Positions 32,448 through 34,003 of a stretch of 34,003 nt of DNA are shown piece after piece. Positions within the stretch are counted from its first letter, which is position 1, and each line of letters begins with the position of its first letter. The position numbers and the translations under genes are program-made. Under the pieces are notes generated by a model. The model made no database searches, was not told where the DNA came from, and saw only the letters and a program-made list of their open reading frames with translations. The DNA comes from Verrucomicrobiota bacterium (GTDB taxonomy: Bacteria; Verrucomicrobiota; Kiritimatiellia; RFP12; UBA1067), in the NCBI GenBank assembly GCA_016280825.1, contig JAEEHL010000034.1, positions 1 to 34,003 of the forward strand. The letters are read 5' to 3'.

Positions 32448-33275
32448 CTACCTAACCAGCACCTCGTTCATGCTGCCGGTGCGATAACCGCGGAGGTCGA
32501 GCGTCACATACTGAAAGCCAAGGCCCTTGAGCGCCGCTTCGATCTCCTCGGCCCGCGCTGCGACACGCGGAATGTCGAACTGCGGAACTTCGATCCGCGC
32601 CATGCCGCCGTGCGAGCGGACGCGTAGCTGCTTTAGCCCAAGCCCCGCATCAAGAAGCCACTGTTCGGCCTTCTCCACCCGCTCCAGTCCGTCGGCGGTT
32701 ATGCGCTCGCCGTACGGGAAGCGCGAGGCGAGGCAGGCGAACGACGGCTTGTCGCTTGTGGACAGCCCCATCTTGCGCGACAGCGCGCGAATTTCGGCTT
32801 TCGTCAAACCGACGTCACGAAGCGGGCTCAGGATGCCGAGTTCCCGAATTGCGAGGCGCCCAGGGCGGTAGTCGCCGTCGTCGTCAATGTTTGACCCTTC
32901 AAGAACCTCATTGAGCCCATTGTCCTTCGCAAAGGAAAGGATGCTTCCAAAAAGCGCCCTCTTGCAGTGATAGCACCTGTCTGGAGGATTTTCCGCGAAT
33001 CCGGGAATGGACAGTTCTTCCGTCTCGATGATTGCATGGCGGATGCCCTCTCGTGCACAGAAGGCCGCCGCCTCGTCCAGCTCGCGCTTCGGGAATGTAC
33101 GCGAACACGCTGTGACCGCCACCGCGCATTCTCCAAGTTCCTCGTGAGCGACGCGAAGAAGGAAAGTCGAATCAACGCCAGCGGAAAACGCAACTGCCGC
33201 GCTGCCGATGCCGCGCAGTCTCTCGCGAAGCCCATCGAGCTTTGCGCCTCCACTGTCATGTTCCCCAGAAATCAT
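32448..33275 (-). CDS. larE: LarE-type ATP-dependent sacrificial sulfur transferase
   Basis: 275 residues. PP-loop SAGVDST (31-37), PPDRCYHCKRALF, GSNIDDDGDYRPG, KPSFACLASRFPYG and the C-terminal GYRTGSMNE match LarE. LarE adenylates a pyridinium dicarboxylate and gives up its own cysteine sulfur to build the nickel-pincer cofactor of lactate racemase. The expected sulfur-donor cysteine is Cys181. LarB, LarC and LarA are not in the window, so the substrate is inferred; related PP-loop sulfurtransferases have other roles. ATG 33275 is 7 nt after a -10 box, without Shine-Dalgarno, so probably leaderless. Confidence 0.85.
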   Translation of the reverse strand: MISGEHDSGGAKLDGLRERLRGIGSAAVAFSAGVDSTFLLRVAHEELGECAVAVTACSRTFPKRELDEAAAFCAREGIRHAIIETEELSIPGFAENPPDRCYHCKRALFGSILSFAKDNGLNEVLEGSNIDDDGDYRPGRLAIRELGILSPLRDVGLTKAEIRALSRKMGLSTSDKPSFACLASRFPYGERITADGLERVEKAEQWLLDAGLGLKQLRVRSHGGMARIEVPQFDIPRVAARAEEIEAALKGLGFQYVTLDLRGYRTGSMNEVLVR

Positions 33276-33282
33276 GACCGAG

Positions 33283-33291
33283 AGTATATCA
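33283..33291 (-). promoter_or_regulatory. Extended -10 promoter of larE (leaderless)
   Basis: TGATATACT on the minus strand (hexamer 33283-33288), preceded by AATA as at the MATE gene, then 7 nt (CTCGGTC) to the ATG. It begins 5 bp after the pdxT stop. Confidence 0.65.
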
Positions 33292-33296
33292 TATTT

Positions 33297-33815
33297 TCAG
33301 AGTTCTGGGTGCCAGGTGAAGGCGGAAATGTTGCGCCAGCGGACGGCGGTAGGTTCTCCGTTGAAGCTTGAAAGGACTTCGGCTTCAGACGAGACTGCCG
33401 TAATTGCCGGCGCGCGGATGAAGGTCATCGGCACGTCTGGCTTGCCGTCGAACGCGCCAATGGTCCTAAAGCTACCGAGCTGCCGCCCGTAGGCGTTGCG
33501 GCGCACGGCAACGGGGAGCGAGCCGAACCAGACCGTCGAGTCACCTTCGATCTTCTCCGCAAGCAGGATAAGGCCTGCGCAGACCGCGAAGACCGGAAGG
33601 CCTCCGTCGATTCGCCCCTTGAGCGGCGCGAAAAGGCCGAGATCCCTGAGTAGTTTCCCCTGCACGGTCGATTCGCCGCCGGGAAGCGCCAGAAGGTCCA
33701 TGCTGCGCCCAAGGTCGGCGAGCTGCCTTATCTCAAAGATATCCGCGCCCTGCGAGCGCCAGTACGCCTCCATCTCGGCAAACGCCCCCTGGACTGCCAA
33801 AACGCCTACCGTCAT
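33297..33815 (-). CDS. pdxT: Pyridoxal 5'-phosphate synthase glutaminase subunit, short C-terminus
   Basis: 172 residues from ATG 33815 (GTGGAG 9 nt upstream); a GTG five codons earlier is the alternative. PdxT hydrolyses glutamine and channels ammonia to PdxS for vitamin B6 synthesis. Visible are VGVLAVQGAFAE, PGGEST (45-50), the nucleophile Cys79 in AVCAGLILLA, and His169/Glu171 in FTWHPEL. The protein stops right after HPEL, whereas B. subtilis PdxT continues for about 24 more residues. The triad is complete, so it is probably active. pdxS precedes it by 39 bp. Confidence 0.92.
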   Translation of the reverse strand: MTVGVLAVQGAFAEMEAYWRSQGADIFEIRQLADLGRSMDLLALPGGESTVQGKLLRDLGLFAPLKGRIDGGLPVFAVCAGLILLAEKIEGDSTVWFGSLPVAVRRNAYGRQLGSFRTIGAFDGKPDVPMTFIRAPAITAVSSEAEVLSSFNGEPTAVRWRNISAFTWHPEL

Positions 33816-33829
33816 TTCAATGTTCTCCA

Positions 33830-33864
33830 CTAACCACTAGCGACTAACCCCTGACTACTGACCC
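33830..33864. repeat. Five degenerate tandem heptamers (CTRACNN) between pdxS and pdxT
   Basis: CTAACCA, CTAGCGA, CTAACCC, CTGACTA and CTGACCC in direct succession. They overlap the pdxS stop codon and reach to just before the pdxT ribosome-binding site. A similar GGTTAGGTAGTTAGG string lies at the larE-bioB junction (near 32442-32456). Confidence 0.6.
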
Positions 33865-34003
33865 CTCTCCTCCATGATCGTCTCAATCTCGTCGGCGTTG
33901 ATGCCGACCATTGCGGGCCCAAGGTTCTCTGAGAGCTTCGCGAGAAGCTTCGCATCCTGCCAGTTTGTCACTGCCTGGACGATTGCCGCCGCTCGCTTTG
34001 CCG
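33855..34003 (-). CDS. pdxS: Pyridoxal 5'-phosphate synthase lyase subunit, C-terminal fragment
   Basis: Only the last 49 codons are inside the window. The translation [20 protein letters not shown], then [20 protein letters not shown], matches the PdxS C-terminus. PdxS makes pyridoxal phosphate from ribose 5-phosphate, glyceraldehyde 3-phosphate and the ammonia delivered by PdxT. The stop TAG lies within the heptamer repeats. It is upstream of, and presumably co-transcribed with, pdxT. Confidence 0.9.
   Translation of the reverse strand, partial: AKRAAAIVQAVTNWQDAKLLAKLSENLGPAMVGINADEIETIMEERGQ

Overview
The window is GC-rich (roughly 60%), densely packed bacterial chromosome. Every protein gene except dnaB lies on the minus strand, and most gaps are under 60 bp. 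It belongs to a Gram-negative (didermic), probably anaerobic organism: there are two outer-membrane beta-barrel paralogues, a SurA/parvulin-type chaperone, an AsmA-like protein, FeoAB ferrous-iron uptake and an indolepyruvate:ferredoxin oxidoreductase subunit. The eukaryotic-type hexokinase, the secreted glycosidases (one GH97) and the DUF3127 ssDNA-binding-like protein suggest a glycan-degrading member of the PVC group (Verrucomicrobiota/Kiritimatiellota-like). That taxonomic placement is inference. I see no rRNA, CRISPR array, integrase or insertion sequence.

Layout from left to right. Positions 1-3474: a minus-strand operon of leader ORF, OFA-type MFS transporter, ilvB, ilvN and iorA, chained by GTGA/ATGA overlaps behind a sigma70-type promoter. 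Positions 3640-5161: dnaB on the plus strand, apparently leaderless, converging on prmC. Positions 5152-7404: omp1, a DUF3127 gene and prmC. Positions 7402-19813: one unbroken minus-strand unit of tRNA-Leu, tRNA-Glu, asmA-like, rsmA, hexokinase, parvulin, cysS, smc, secreted glycosidase and acyltransferase, with junctions between a 19-bp overlap and an 11-bp gap. Positions 19827-21219: a leaderless MATE transporter gene. Positions 21301-25305: omp2 and the feoA-feoB-Cys-rich-protein operon, tied together by a shared palindrome TTAGCCNNGGCTAA. Positions 25314-27519: tRNA-Ser followed directly by a GH97 glycosidase. Positions 27545-29482: a micro-ORF and nadE. Positions 29564-31357: glnK-amt behind a sigma54 promoter. 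Positions 31481-34003: pdxS, pdxT, larE and bioB, a cofactor-biosynthesis group.

No gene-free stretch exceeds 300 bp. The longest gaps (3475-3655, 22171-22381, 27449-27658, 31297-31480) hold the promoters, operators, hairpins and micro-ORFs listed below.

The best leads are regulatory. A recurrent extended -10 element, TGRTATAAT, often sits exactly 7 nt before the start codon (leaderless dnaB, matE, larE). A probable metal-responsive operator links omp2 to Feo. Two operons mix tRNA and protein genes. The P-II protein carries Glu where the uridylylated Tyr51 normally sits, and the SMC protein is unusually short with an abbreviated hinge. I did not find a clearly new defence or mobile system here.
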